A DNA stretch of 64,000 nucleotides from Nitritalea halalkaliphila LW7 (GTDB taxonomy: Bacteria > Bacteroidota > Bacteroidia > Cytophagales > Cyclobacteriaceae), in contig NZ_AJYA01000021.1 in the NCBI RefSeq assembly GCF_000265075.1, positions 5,001-69,000 of the forward strand. The letters run 5' to 3'. Shown piece after piece: positions 37,851 through 48,077 of this stretch. The translations under genes and the position numbers were made by a program. The notes beneath the pieces were generated by a model. It worked only from the letters and a program-made list of their open reading frames with translations. It did not search any database and had not been told where the DNA came from. The first letter of the stretch is position 1; the number at the start of each line of letters is the position of its first letter.

Positions 37851-38904
37851 TTACGAACGGTAATGTTTCGTGTACCAATCCACAAATTTCGCAACACCCT
37901 CTTCTACAGAAGTACTCGGCTTATAGCCCGTATCCCGCTCTAAATCGGATACATCCGCATAGGTAGCCGGCACATCCCCCTGCTGAAGTGGGAGCATCTC
38001 CTTCTCGGCCACCTTGCCCAGCGCCTTCTCTAAAGCCCCGATGTAATCCATCAGCTGTACAGGATTATTATTGCCGATATTATACACCTTATACGGTGCA
38101 TAGGAACTTCCCGGATCCGGCGCATCGCCCGACCAGGTCTTAGAGCCCGCAGGCGGATGATCACAGACCTTCACGATACCCGTGACGATATCATCGATAT
38201 AGGTGAAATCCCGCTTCATCTTACCATGATTAAAAACCTGTATGGGCTCTCCCTTGCGGATAGCCTCCGCAAAAAGGAATAAGGCCATATCCGGCCTGCC
38301 CCAAGGTCCATAAACCGTAAAAAAAGCGCAAACCTGTCGTCGGAATACCGAATAGATGGCTGTAGGTATGCGCCATCAGCTCATTCGACTTCTTCGTGGC
38401 AGCATACAAACTCACCGGATGATCGATATTATCGGAGGTACTAAAAGGCATCTTGGTATTCGCCCCATACACGGAACTGGAAGAAGCATACACCAAGTGC
38501 TTCACCGGAAACGCACGACAAAGTTCCAAGATATTTAAAAAGCCCTGAATATTCGCAGTAATGTAGGCGTCGGGATTAATCAACGAGTAGCGAACCCCTG
38601 CCTGCGCAGCCAGATTGACCACCACATCGATTTCCTCCTGACGAAACAGCACCTCTAGGGCGGCTTTATCCGAAAGATCTACCTTCTGAAAACTATAAGC
38701 AGGAAAACGCGACGAAAAGCAGCGCTCCCCCGTCTTGGCGCGCTCGGGATCTATCCCCGCCATTTCTAAACGCTGATACTTGAGGTTGACGTCGTAGTAA
38801 TCGTTGATGTTATCGACTCCGATAACGGCGTCCCCTCGTTCTAAAAGAACATTCGCTAAATGAAAGCCGATAAAGCCTGCGGTTCCCGTGATGAGATACT
38901 TCAT
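37851..38904 (-). CDS. NAD-dependent epimerase, UDP-glucuronate 4-epimerase type (one frame break)
   Basis: About 351 aa restored. [24 protein letters not shown] binds [39 protein letters not shown], catalytic Tyr/Lys in [13 protein letters not shown] and [16 protein letters not shown] match the UDP-glucuronate 4-epimerase (CapI/LpsL) group. The break at the T7 run (38319-38325) is an insertion: six Ts give [18 protein letters not shown]. It supplies UDP-galacturonate or a related sugar for envelope glycans, with rfbB directly downstream. Confidence 0.88.
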
Positions 38905-39007
38905 GAATTTGTCTGGTTAAAAAAAGAAAAAAGCTGAAAAAGGTAGCTTCACCTTTAGGCGCACAAGTTAAACATTTTTTGTGGTTTGCCCCCGCCCCGG
39001 CACGTAC

Positions 39008-40175
39008 TTATCCCTGCTTTTCTTTCCCCTTTTGCTGACCAGCACCTAAAAGTTCTCGATAAGCGCCCAGCGTACGCTGCAGTAAAGCCGGCCGATGCCA
39101 CTGCTGCAGCACCTCACCCTGTAGCACCTCGGCCAGTGCAAGCATCTTTTCTGGCTTGAGCAGCGCGAACTCTAAGGCTTCCTTTAACACAGCAGGCTGC
39201 TTTTCAGGATACAAAAGCGCTGTTTTTAAATTGCGTAGCAAGCCCCCCAGTGTATTGGCCTCCACCGTGATAATAGGCAGCATAAGAGCCGCCGCATCCA
39301 TAAGCGCAGGCGTAAAACCAGAAGCACGGGGCACTACGAGCACATTTACCAGCGTCATCAGCGCCGCAGGATGATTGACCTCCTCGATCACCTGCACCCG
39401 AGCATGATCCTCTAAGCGCCGACGTAGAGAGGGTGGAAGTGCATCTTCCCCTTTGGCCCAGGCCTACACAGACTAATTTACACCGCTGGGGAAGGGTTAT
39501 AAATGCATCTAAAAGCGCCTCTATACCGCTCTGACGCCCTAATGGCCCCCAGTGCAGCAGCACAAAATCATTTTCACTCACCTGTAAGCGCATGGTCATG
39601 GCCACCAGATGATTTTCCTTATTGGCCTCTTCTAATAGGCGTGGGATGTGAAGACCATAGGAGGGAAAAAAGGTGTTTTTTTTCAGGGGCAGGGGCCCAA
39701 AGGGGGCTTGGCTCAACTTCCGAGCGGCTAAGGACTCACTCGCCCAAGCACTGCTCGTGTGGCGGCGCAGGGCGCGCAAAAGAAAGCTGCCCCACAGCCC
39801 ATTCCACCCCTGCCCTAAGGGCACTGTAGGCAGGCTGTCGGCACGAAAAAGGCGCACCGGAATCCCTAAAAAAGCCGCTACCCAAAACCCAATCGCTGCA
39901 GCATGTGCATCGAAGGCCACCACAGCGTCTGGACGCTCTTTTTTTAGAAAGCCATACAGCGCCCAAGCTGCGGACAGGCCTGCAAAAAAACGAGGTGAAA
40001 CCGCGACTTCTAAGGGTAAAAAAGAGGCAGAAAGACGCTCTAAGTGTTCCTGCTGCTTCTGCTGAAAAGGCCCCGAGCAACTTACAGAGCGCTCTTTTTC
40101 ACGTAGGAACTCCACTTCAGGGAGCACCGAATTTCGAATGTAAACGGGGTCAAAGGCGATTAAATGCAGTTTCAT
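39008..40175 (-). CDS. Glycosyltransferase, GT-B type (one frame break)
   Basis: About 388 aa restored. The N-terminal domain is poorly conserved (FDPVYIRNSVLPEVEFLR, DAVVAFDAHAAAIGFWVA). The C-terminal domain has the GT4-like acceptor/donor site: LLHWGPLGRQSGIEALLDAFITLP, then VVPRASGFTPALMDAAALMLPIITVEANTLGGLL, with G-F-P-x-x-L/E-A logic typical of family 1/4. The break near 39450 looks like one extra base in AAAGGGG; removing it gives GLGQGEDALPPSLRRRLEDH. It is likely part of the polysaccharide locus with the two sugar-nucleotide enzymes. Substrate unknown. Confidence 0.75.
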
Positions 40176-40251
40176 GGCTCGGAAAAAAGGAATAAGCTTG
40201 CAAATATAGCATTTTCCCTGCCAAACCTTGTCTGTCTATCGGCAATCTTCC

Positions 40252-40650
40252 TTAGCCTTCCATTCCGCTACGAATCACGTTACCGATCTCCGCTAGCTCC
40301 TCGCGACTTAGCTTCAACTTCGGCCTCGTGAAATTTATGTCATCCATGCTGCGCAGAGGGACCAGATGCACGTGCACATGTGGCACTTCCAGCCCGATAA
40401 CGGCCACCCCTACACGCGTGCAGGGAATGGTTTTATCGATGGCCTTCGCCACCTTTTTCGCGAACACATGCAGGCCCGCCAAGACCTCATCCTCCAAGTC
40501 AAAGAGGTAATCCACCTCCACCTTTGGTACCACGAGCACATGCCCTTTTACCAGCGGCATGATGTCTAAAAAAGCGATGTAATTCGCGTCCTCCGCGATA
40601 ATCTCAGCAGGAATCTCACGCTGAATAATTTTAGTGAAAATGCTGGCCAT
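40252..40650 (-). CDS. HIT family nucleotide-binding protein
   Basis: 132 aa, intact. Starts ASIFTKIIQREIPAEIIAEDANYIAFLDI and carries the histidine triad HVHVHLVPL (~residues 92-100), with GHVLVVPK upstream. This is the HinT/PKCI-type nucleotidyl hydrolase, which typically cleaves AMP from lysine or aminoacyl conjugates. It follows greA across a terminator (40729-40759), so it may have its own promoter. Confidence 0.93.
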   Translation of the reverse strand: MASIFTKIIQREIPAEIIAEDANYIAFLDIMPLVKGHVLVVPKVEVDYLFDLEDEVLAGLHVFAKKVAKAIDKTIPCTRVGVAVIGLEVPHVHVHLVPLRSMDDINFTRPKLKLSREELAEIGNVIRSGMEG

Positions 40651-40728
40651 AGGTCCTTATGGGTTAAATCTCAACTGCTACTTACTTCGATAAGCGTGTT
40701 GCGGGCCAACAACAAACCTCCCGCCACA

Positions 40729-40759
40729 CAAAAAAATCCCGGCCATAGCGGCACGGGAT
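40729..40759 (-). terminator. Intrinsic terminator of greA
   Basis: Minus-strand stem ATCCCG / CGGGAT with TGCCGCTATGGC between, followed by TTTTTTT. It lies 8 bp after the greA stop. Confidence 0.85.
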
Positions 40760-40766
40760 ACATTTA

Positions 40767-41240
40767 TTAATACGAAATTTCGAGTACTTCGAATTGTAAA
40801 GTACCTGCTGGGGCTTTTATCTCCGCGATTTCACCGACCGTCTTGCCTAAAAGGCCTTTGCCGAAAGGCGAGCCCAAAGAAATCTTATTCTCTTTTAAGT
40901 TCGCTTCTTCTTCAGATACCAAGGTATAGGCCACGGTCATGCCATTTTTTACGTTTTTAATCTTCACCGTGCTTAAAATCCCCACCTTGGAAGTGTCTAA
41001 CTTGCTGGCATCCATGATGCGGGCATTCCCGACCACTTCTTCCAGCTTGGAAATTTTTAGCTCCAGCAGACCCTGCGCATCTTTAGCCGCATCGTACTCT
41101 GCATTTTCACTTAAATCTCCCTTGTCGCGCGCCTCAGCGATCTGCTTGGCGATGTCCGAACGACCTTTTGTTTTCAGCTCGTGTAGCTCATCCTTAAGCT
41201 TACGCAGCCCCTCTTCGGTGTAGTATTGGATTTTTCCCAT
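40767..41240 (-). CDS. greA: Transcription elongation factor GreA
   Basis: 157 aa from the ATG at 41240 (MGKIQYYTEEGLRKLKDEL). Upstream in-frame codons up to 41360 lack homology and are rejected. The N-terminal coiled coil has ERxDI-like SDIAKQIAEARDKGDLSENAEYDAAKDAQG, carrying the acidic tip residues (D, E). The C-terminal FKBP-like domain ends ISLGSPFGKGLLGKTVGEIAEIKAPAG. It rescues backtracked RNA polymerase by stimulating transcript cleavage. Confidence 0.95.
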   Translation of the reverse strand: MGKIQYYTEEGLRKLKDELHELKTKGRSDIAKQIAEARDKGDLSENAEYDAAKDAQGLLELKISKLEEVVGNARIMDASKLDTSKVGILSTVKIKNVKNGMTVAYTLVSEEEANLKENKISLGSPFGKGLLGKTVGEIAEIKAPAGTLQFEVLEISY

Positions 41241-41446
41241 GATGTGTTTTTTTCTTGTTGTCTGTAAAAATAAAAGAACGGCTCCAAAGCGATGAAACCG
41301 TTTCTCGTGTAGTCTTATTGTATGCTTTGCAAAGATAAGTAAAATACCCGCATAAAGCAATAACGCCCTCTCTCAGCTGTTTCCAGCACTCACATGCCCG
41401 AAGGAGGTAGAGGTTATGGCTTTTAAACGCTGTACGTAAAAAAAGG

Positions 41447-42429
41447 TTAGGCAGAATGGCCTGAAAAACCCGCCGCCTGAATTTTAGCCACCAGCACCTC
41501 ATTGATTTTCGCATAGGACTGATGGGTCCAGCCTGCCACATGAGGGCTAAAAAGCACCTCCTTGCGGGTCGCCAGCTGCTGAAACTGCGCCTGCTGCTCT
41601 GCAGAAAAACGTTCGAAGCGCTCATTCTCTAACACATCCAAGACCGCCCCCTTCAGCAGCCCCTCTTGGAAGGCCTGATTGAGTGCTTGAAAGGTGCTCA
41701 ACTCCCCACGCGCGGTATTAATCAAAAACAACGAATGACGAAACCGCCGGAAAAAAGCGATATCCAGCATATTCCGAGTCTCCTCCGTAAGCGGCACATG
41801 GATGCTCAGCACCTCTGCCCGCTCGAAAAGATCCTCTAAGCCCACCTCTTGCACTTGGTCCGAGCCGAAACCCTGCTTGTACTTATCGTAAACGAGCAGC
41901 TCCACGTCGAAGCCTGCCAGTTTTTTAGCGAAAGCCTGCCCCATGTTCCCGAAACCAATGATGCCGACCACCTTTCCGGCCAGCTCCTCCCCACGGTTGG
42001 CTTCCCGCTTCCAGATGCCTTTGCGCACCTGCGCGTCCGCCACCATCAGGTGATTAAACAGGGCCAGAAGCATCCCCAGGGCATGTTCCCCCACAGCATC
42101 CTTATTCCCCTCAGCGGCATGGAAGAGCTGAATGCCCTTTGCCCGGAGGGCCTCCACATCGATCTGGTCTAGACCCGCTCCTGCCCTGCCGATGAAGCGT
42201 AAGGCGGCGCGTGGCGCAAAAGCTCCGCATCTACGGCAGTTTTAGAACGCAAAATAAGCCCTTCGTACTGGGGGAGTTGGGATAAGATTTCCGCTCGACC
42301 TAACTGAGGCTGATAGTTCGGAAGGAAGCCAGCCGCCTCCAGAAGGGGCACGATGCTGGCATGCATTTCATCGATGATCAGCACCCGTGAACTCGCTGAA
42401 GAAGAAGTATGCTGCTGCGCCATGATCAA
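41447..42429 (-). CDS. D-2-hydroxyacid dehydrogenase, phosphoglycerate dehydrogenase-like (one frame break)
   Basis: About 327 aa restored. Catalytic-domain segment YEGLILRSKTAVDAELL, repaired LRFIGRAGAGLDQIDVEALRAKGI, NAD-binding VVGIIGFGNMGQAFAKKL, LINTARGE with the Arg, AVLDVLENE with the Glu, and SPHVAGWTHQS with the catalytic His. The family includes SerA and related enzymes; substrate not determined, and there is no C-terminal ACT domain. The break near 42203 needs a C after GCC. The start (ATGA) overlaps the mgtE stop, indicating translational coupling. Confidence 0.87.
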
Positions 42430-43796
42430 TTTAAATTTAGTAAGGACATCGCCACTGCAAAATAAACGGCAAGACCGAGTAGATCGTTGGCAGTGGTAAT
42501 AAAAGGTCCCGAGGCGATGGCCGGGTTTATGCCAAGCCGATCCAGCACCAGCGGGGTGACCGTGCCCATAAAAGAGGCCAAAAGCACCACGCAGAAGAGC
42601 GCCAAACCTACAGTGAAGCCGAAAATCGCTTCAAAACCGTAGATGAAAACCACGACCATAAACACAAAACCTCCGAGCACCACCCCATTCAGGACCGCCA
42701 CGAGGAAGCCTTTTATAAAGCGCTGGGCAGGGCTATCGTCGAAGGCCGACTTGGCCGCCAGCGTCTGCACCACCAGCGAGGAAGACTGAATGCCGACATT
42801 TCCGCCGGTCGCTCCCACCAGCGGGATAAAAGAGGCCAGCGCCAAATACTTCGAGAGACCTTCCTCGAAAAAACCGATGATCTGAGAGCCCAGCAGGCCA
42901 CCCACCACGCCGATTAGCAGCCACGGGAGGCGCGCCTTCGAGATGCGGAAAATGCTGTCCGACTCCTCGATATCATCCGAGATCCCCGTCATGGCCTGTA
43001 AGTCCTCTTCCGACTGCTCCCGAATCAAGTCGAGCACATCATCCACGGTAATGCGTCCCACCAACTTATTTTTAGCGTTTACCACCGGCACCGACTCCAG
43101 GTCATACTTGCGCATCACCTCCGCCACCGCCTCGCCGGGCATATGGGAGTCCACAGAGATCAGGTCTGGCTCATAGATAGCGCTGATTTTCGTAGAAGAA
43201 GCGGATAGGATAATTTTTTTTAGCGACACCCTGCCGAGCAGGTGCTGTTTGTTGTCCACCACATAGATAGAATAAATTTTCTCCACCTTCTCCGCTTGGC
43301 GGCGGATCTCTTCGATGGTCTGTACGACCGTCCAGTTTTGGTTGGCCTTAATATATTCTTTGGCCATCAGCCCCCCCGCGGTGTCCTCATCGTAGCGGAG
43401 CAGGTCCAGGATGTTCGCCGACTTCTCCTTATCCTGCAGGTGCGCGATGATATCCTCCCTTTCCTTAGAACCGAGCATGTTGAGCAGGTCCACGGCATCA
43501 TCGGAGTCCATTTCCTCCACCCAGGCGGCGATTTCCACAGGATCTACCTCACGAGCTACCTTCAGGGCAGCATTTTCTTCTAGCTCGATGAGAATGTCTG
43601 CGGCGCTGCTTTTCGGCTGAAGCCGCAAAACATACAGGGCTTCCTCCAAGCTGAGCTCGTCCAGGAGGGCGGCAATATCGGCTCCATTCACCCCTTCCAG
43701 TGACTGGGTGAGGTAGGCATGATCTTCTTGTGCGATGGCCTCACGAAGGCTTTCCAGAAATTCCCGAGAAAGCTCGAAGGCTTTAAGCTGTTCCAT
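42426..43796 (-). CDS. mgtE: Magnesium transporter MgtE
   Basis: 456 aa, intact. An N-terminal helical MgtE_N domain (residues ~1-130; IAALLDELSLEEALYVLRLQ), two CBS domains (~140-265; LGRVSLKKIILSA, VNAKNKLVGRITVDDVLDLI) and a C-terminal membrane domain with five predicted helices. The latter contains GNVGIQSSSLVVQTLA and TVTPLVLDRLGINPAIASGPFITTANDLLGL, the Mg2+ pore signatures. A homodimeric inner-membrane channel gated by cytosolic Mg2+. Its start overlaps the rsmA stop by 14 bp. Confidence 0.95.
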   Translation of the reverse strand: MEQLKAFELSREFLESLREAIAQEDHAYLTQSLEGVNGADIAALLDELSLEEALYVLRLQPKSSAADILIELEENAALKVAREVDPVEIAAWVEEMDSDDAVDLLNMLGSKEREDIIAHLQDKEKSANILDLLRYDEDTAGGLMAKEYIKANQNWTVVQTIEEIRRQAEKVEKIYSIYVVDNKQHLLGRVSLKKIILSASSTKISAIYEPDLISVDSHMPGEAVAEVMRKYDLESVPVVNAKNKLVGRITVDDVLDLIREQSEEDLQAMTGISDDIEESDSIFRISKARLPWLLIGVVGGLLGSQIIGFFEEGLSKYLALASFIPLVGATGGNVGIQSSSLVVQTLAAKSAFDDSPAQRFIKGFLVAVLNGVVLGGFVFMVVVFIYGFEAIFGFTVGLALFCVVLLASFMGTVTPLVLDRLGINPAIASGPFITTANDLLGLAVYFAVAMSLLNLN

Positions 43797-44564
43797 CTGC
43801 TTCTATTTTTTGGGTGAGCTGAATAAAGTCTTGCACGCTAAGCTGCTCGGCACGTAGGTCCATCATCGGATCAGCGAGCAGCTCTGCCGATAAGCCGATC
43901 GACTTGAGGCAGTTACGCAGCGTCTTGCGGCGCGTGCTAAAGCTTTGTTTCACGACCGTGAAAAACTTCTTTTCGGAGCAGGGCAACTGATAATCCGGCA
44001 GGCGGCGCAGGCGAATGACACCACTCTGTACCTTCGGCGGGGGGTTAAACACGCTGGGAGGCACGGTAAACAGATACTCCACCTCATAAAAGGCCTGAAG
44101 AAGCACCGATAGGATACCATAGGTTTTGCTGCCCTTCGGCGCGGCGATACGCTCGGCCACCTCCTTTTGCAGCATGCACACCACCTCGGGCACCTGGCTG
44201 CGCAGCTCTAAGACACGAAAAAAGATCTGTGAGGAAATGTTGTACGGAAAATTACCCGCCACCACATAGTCCCCCTGCGGCAGCTCGGCCGGGGGTAACT
44301 TCAGAAAATCCCCGAATAAAATGCGTCCATCGAGCTGCTGAAAATGCTGCTGCAGGTAGTCCACGGACTCCTTATCCACTTCTACGACACGCAGATCCCA
44401 GCCGCCCTCGAGCAGAAACTGCGTGAGCACCCCCATACCAGGCCGATTTCCAGCACCTGCTGGGTCGCCTCATGGCCCTGCACCGCCTCCGCGATTCGCT
44501 TCGCGATACTGAGATCGGTTAAAAAATGCTGTCCCAGATGTTTCTTCGGTCTTACCTGTGCCAT
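43783..44564 (-). CDS. rsmA: 16S rRNA dimethyladenosine transferase (one frame break)
   Basis: About 260 aa restored. PKKHLGQHFLTDLSIAKRIAEAV at the N-terminus, SAM-binding VLEIGPGMGVLTQFLLEGG across the repaired break, NFPYNISSQIFFRVLE with the catalytic NxPY motif, and a C-terminal KsgA domain (STRRKTLRNCLKSIGL). It dimethylates A1518 and A1519 of 16S rRNA. The break near 44451 is a missing C in GCCTGG. It heads the overlapping trio rsmA-mgtE-dehydrogenase. Confidence 0.93.
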
Positions 44565-44739
44565 GTACTTCCTTTTGGATTTCGAGCGGCCCCATGCCCC
44601 TTCACGCCGTCAAAATTAAGGAATATAATATTATTTTGTCTAACTTGCGGCTTTATTAAATCGAAAAAGCCCGCCTCCCGAATGTGCGCCAGCGAGCACT
44701 TCTTCGGCATTCGTTCGGCACTCGGGCTCGCGTAACCCT

Positions 44740-45774
44740 ATGAGTCAATATAAAAAGAAGCCGGTTATCGGCATTACGATCGGAGATATTAATGGTATCG
44801 GCGCGGAGGTGACCATGAAGGCCTTAGCGGATAATCGCCTACTTCGGCTGGTGACGCCCGTGATTTACGCCCATGGAAAGGCGCTGACCTTTTACCGCAA
44901 GGCCCTGCAGCTGGAGGAGTTCAACTTCATGCAGATAAAAAGTGCGGAGGGGGCGCACCATAAAAAAATCAATGTCGTGAATGTGGTGGAGGAAAGCCCA
45001 GAGGTTCACCCAGGGGTGGAGACCCGCGAGGCGGGCAAAATGGCTTTAGCGGCCATGGATCAGGCCATCGCGGATGCACGCGCGGGCTTCATCGACGCCA
45101 TCGTCACGGCACCTTTAAATAAGCACACCATCCACACGGAAGAAAAACCTTTCGTGGGTCATACCGAGTACTTTACAGCGGCATTCGAAGCGAAGGATAG
45201 CCTCATGTTTCTCTGCTCAGAAGACATGCGTGTAGGTCTAGTCACCGGGCATGTCCCGCTGGCACAGGTAGCAAGCGCCCTGACAGAGGAGCGGCTGACG
45301 CGCAAATTAGAGCTGATGCTGGAATCCTTAAAAACGGATTTTGGCATCGCCAAACCGAAAGTAGCCGTGCTGGGGCTCAACCCACACGCTGGAGAGGGCG
45401 GCGTGCTGGGACAGGAAGAGCAGGAACTGATCGCTCCCGTCATCAATCGCTTCAAAGAAAATGGAGAATTTGTCTTCGGCCCCTATCCCGCAGACGGTTT
45501 CTTCGGCATGATGCATCAGCGCAAGTTCGACGGGGTGCTGGCCATGTACCACGATCAGGGCTTGGCTCCCTTTAAGGCGCTGGCGTTTGAGAGCGGAGTG
45601 AATTTCACGGCCGGACTTTCCCTGATCCGCACCTCGCCCGACCATGGTACAGCCTATAACATCGCCGGCAAGGGCATCGCAGATGAGAGCTCCATGCGTG
45701 CGGCCCTTTACCTCGCATTAGAAGTCATCCGCCACCGAAACCCTTGGGAAGAAGTAGACGAAGAGGAGGACTAA
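44740..45774 (+). CDS. pdxA: 4-hydroxythreonine-4-phosphate dehydrogenase
   Basis: 344 aa, intact. PVIGITIGDINGIGAEVTMKAL at the N-terminus, DAIVTAPLNKHTI, VGHTEYFTAAF, LNPHAGEGGVLGQEEQELI, AMYHDQGLAPFKAL and RTSPDHGTAYNIAGKG cover the metal site (conserved His residues) and substrate pocket. It produces 3-amino-2-oxopropyl phosphate for pyridoxal-5'-phosphate synthesis. It is divergent from rsmA, with ~175 bp between them, and begins the plus-strand run leading to accC. Confidence 0.95.
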   Translation: MSQYKKKPVIGITIGDINGIGAEVTMKALADNRLLRLVTPVIYAHGKALTFYRKALQLEEFNFMQIKSAEGAHHKKINVVNVVEESPEVHPGVETREAGKMALAAMDQAIADARAGFIDAIVTAPLNKHTIHTEEKPFVGHTEYFTAAFEAKDSLMFLCSEDMRVGLVTGHVPLAQVASALTEERLTRKLELMLESLKTDFGIAKPKVAVLGLNPHAGEGGVLGQEEQELIAPVINRFKENGEFVFGPYPADGFFGMMHQRKFDGVLAMYHDQGLAPFKALAFESGVNFTAGLSLIRTSPDHGTAYNIAGKGIADESSMRAALYLALEVIRHRNPWEEVDEEED

Positions 45775-45912
45775 CGTAGTAGAGGGTGCGGAAACACATC
45801 CTCGCGCCCGAAAAGCATTCAGGAGCATAACGTAGGAAAAGAAGTGCTGGAAAAAAAAGCAACAAAAAGAATATTTTCCATTCATTCCTTTTCTATTTCT
45901 ATAAAATTCCGC

Positions 45913-45941
45913 TAATTTTGCGGTCTTGAATTATTAGGAGG
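45913..45941 (+). promoter_or_regulatory. Putative -7 element and Shine-Dalgarno site of the DUF177 gene
   Basis: TAATTTTG at 45913-45920 fits the Bacteroidota -7 consensus TAnnTTTG. AGGAGG at 45936-45941 lies 6 bp before the ATG and is an unusually strong ribosome binding site for this phylum. The -33 TTTG is not clear. Confidence 0.45.
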
Positions 45942-45947
45942 CAAGCG

Positions 45948-46537
45948 ATGCGATACGAAGCGAACTTTGAAATAGACATCATCCGTTTAAAGGAAGGCGA
46001 GCACACGTTCACCTTCACGCTGGACGATGCCTTTATCGCACATCATGGCTTAGAGGGCTGGGCGGAGCACATGAACATCCATGTGGACCTACAGCTGCTG
46101 AAGTCGAGCACCTTACTCGAGGCGCGCTTCACCCTGAAGGGTGTGGTAACCTTAGTTTGTGACCGCAGCCTAGAGCCCTTCGAGGAGTCTTACAGCACCA
46201 CTGGCCGCATGCACTACAAGTATGGCCCAGAGGAGCGCGAGTTGGACGACGAAGTATATTTGATTACGAAAGACACCCCAAAGCTTAGCTTTGTGGACTT
46301 ATTAAAAGAGTTTTTTCTCCTGGGCCTTCCGGCCAAAAAAATCCACCCAAGCGCACTCGGGATGAGATGGACGAGGAAGATTTCGAGGGAGAAGGAAAAA
46401 TGGTGTATTACACGGACGCCTACGAGGAGGATGCCGATGAGGAGCTGGAAGCAGAAACCCCCGAAGCATCTGACGAAGATGAGGCGCACACCGACCCCCG
46501 CTGGGAGATATTAAAAAAGTTAAAGAAAAAAGATTAA
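45948..46537 (+). CDS. DUF177 (YceD-like) protein (one frame break)
   Basis: About 196 aa restored. FTFTLDDAFIAHHGLEGWAEHMNIHVDLQLLKSSTLLEARFTLKGVVTLVCDRSLEPFEE is a DUF177 domain, with the single Cys of the usual Cys pair retained in VTLVCDRSLEPF. The break near 46346 is one missing C; restored, the C-terminus is very acidic (DEMDEEDFEGEG ... PEASDEDEAHTD) and ends WEILKKLKKKD. YceD-type proteins are implicated in 23S rRNA handling and are habitually encoded just before rpmF, as here. Confidence 0.87.
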
Positions 46538-46554
46538 TCTAAACGAGTGAAGAG

Positions 46555-46747
46555 ATGGCACATCCTAAACGAAAAAATTTCGAAAACCAGAAGAGACAAG
46601 CGCAGAACACATTATAAATTAAGTGCTCCAGGCCTTGCTAAATGTCCTACCACAGGTGAATTACACCTACCGCATCGTGCGTTTTGGTTAGACGGAAAGC
46701 TTTACTATAAAGGTGAAGTGATCATGGAAAAAGAGGTCTTAGCCTAA
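46555..46747 (+). CDS. rpmF: 50S ribosomal protein L32 (one frame break)
   Basis: 63 aa restored. It starts [22 protein letters not shown] at the ATG at 46555, 17 bp after the DUF177 stop. The A6 run at 46572-46577 has one A too many; five As give the canonical L32 N-terminus. [21 protein letters not shown] follows, with only one of the family's zinc cysteines present (Cys in KCP). An essential ribosomal protein broken in this way shows that the indel is an artefact. Confidence 0.92.
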
Positions 46748-46769
46748 GCTAATCTCTTCTATACATTTA

Positions 46770-46809
46770 CAGGTAGCTATGTGACGCGTGCATGGCTACC
46801 TGTTTTTTT
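46770..46809 (+). terminator. Intrinsic terminator after rpmF
   Basis: CAGGTAGC pairs with GCTACCTG (8 bp, ~17 nt between) and is followed by TTTTTTT. It lies 22 bp after the rpmF stop. Confidence 0.85.
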
Positions 46810-46869
46810 GGCCCTGGCCAAAGCAAAATTCCCTATTCCCTCCATCTGCCACTAAACTTCCGTTAATTC

Positions 46870-46902
46870 TTTGGTTATAAGCCGTTATTTTGACTATTTT
46901 TG
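46870..46902 (+). promoter_or_regulatory. Putative Bacteroidota-type promoter of fabH
   Basis: TTTG at 46870-46873 and TATTTTTG at 46895-46902 with 21 bp between them fit the consensus TTTG-N(19-21)-TAnnTTTG. It sits after the rpmF terminator and ~97 bp before the fabH start, so fabH-efp-accB-accC probably has its own transcript. Confidence 0.55.
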
Positions 46903-46998
46903 GGGGCTAAAATAATTTCATCAACCGCTTAAATCGGGGGAGTCTTTCCATGACCCGCATATCCCACTCACCCGTAGCGAAGCATTTAGAGAAGCCTA

Positions 46999-47996
46999 AT
47001 GAAAAAAACCCGAGCAGTGATTACTGGCGTCCACGGCTGGTTACCCGATTATGTGATGACCAATAAGGAGTTAGAAACCCTTGTGGACACGAACGATGAA
47101 TGGATCACGACCCGAACGGGGATAAAAGAGCGCAGAATTCTTAAAGGAATCGATCAAGGGACCTCTGTCATCGGGGCAGAGGCGGTAAAAGGCTCCTGGC
47201 TAAAACAGGGACCGACCCCATGGACATCGACCTGATCATCTGCGCCACGGTTACTCCCGACATGCCTTTTCCTGCGACCGCAAACATCGTAGCGGATCTC
47301 GTCGGTGCGAAAAACAGTTACAGCTTTGATATCTCGGCCGCTTGTTCTGGCTTCCTGTATGCCCTCACCATGGGCGCACAGTTTATCGAGACGGGGATGC
47401 ACAAGAAAGTGATCGTCATCGGGGCAGATAAAATGTCTTCCATCATCGATTATCAGGATCGTGCTACCTGCATCATCTTCGGGGATGGTGGCGGGGCTGT
47501 CCTATTAGAACCTACCGAGGAACCTCTCGGCATCATGGATTCCATCTTGCAGGCGGACGGCTCTGGAGCCAACTACCTGCACATGAAGGCAGGAGGAAGC
47601 CGCCGACCAGCTACAGCGGAAACGGTAGCACGCCGCGAGCACTTCGCCTATCAGGAAGGGTCTACCGTCTTTAAGTTTGCGGTCACGAACATGGCCGAGG
47701 TGAGCGCCCGTATCATGGAGCGTAACCAGCTCACCGCTGAGGATGTCGCCTGGCTGGTCCCACACCAAGCGAATAAACGTATCATCGATGCTACCGCAAA
47801 CCGCATGGGCGTAGGCCCTGAAAAGGTGATGATGAACATCGAACGCTACGGAAACACCACGGCGGGCACCCTACCGCTCTGTCTATTTGACTATGAAGCG
47901 CAGCTGCGCAAAGGGGACAACATCATCCTGGCGGCCTTCGGTGGTGGCTTCACCTGGGGCTCTATTTACCTCAAGTGGGGGTACGATCCCAAGTAA
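46999..47996 (+). CDS. fabH: Beta-ketoacyl-ACP synthase III (one frame break)
   Basis: About 332 aa restored. [15 protein letters not shown] at the N-terminus, catalytic Cys in [28 protein letters not shown], His in [15 protein letters not shown], and Asn in [17 protein letters not shown] give the Cys-His-Asn triad. It condenses an acyl-CoA primer with malonyl-ACP to start fatty acid synthesis; substrate may include branched primers in this phylum. The break near 47193 needs one C and restores [16 protein letters not shown]. plsX, common beside fabH elsewhere, is absent. Confidence 0.94.
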
Positions 47997-48022
47997 TATC
48001 CACTTATAGTCGTTAAAAAAAC

Positions 48023-48042
48023 GGAAGGCCTACAGGACTTCC
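48023..48042 (+). other. Hairpin between fabH and efp
   Basis: GGAAG-g-CCT-ac-AGG-a-CTTCC can fold into a short interrupted stem. There is no T-run after it, so it is not a clear terminator; a transcript-stability element is possible. Confidence 0.3.
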
Positions 48043-48077
48043 CTCTAGTTACACGCATCATCTAAACAAAAATAACC

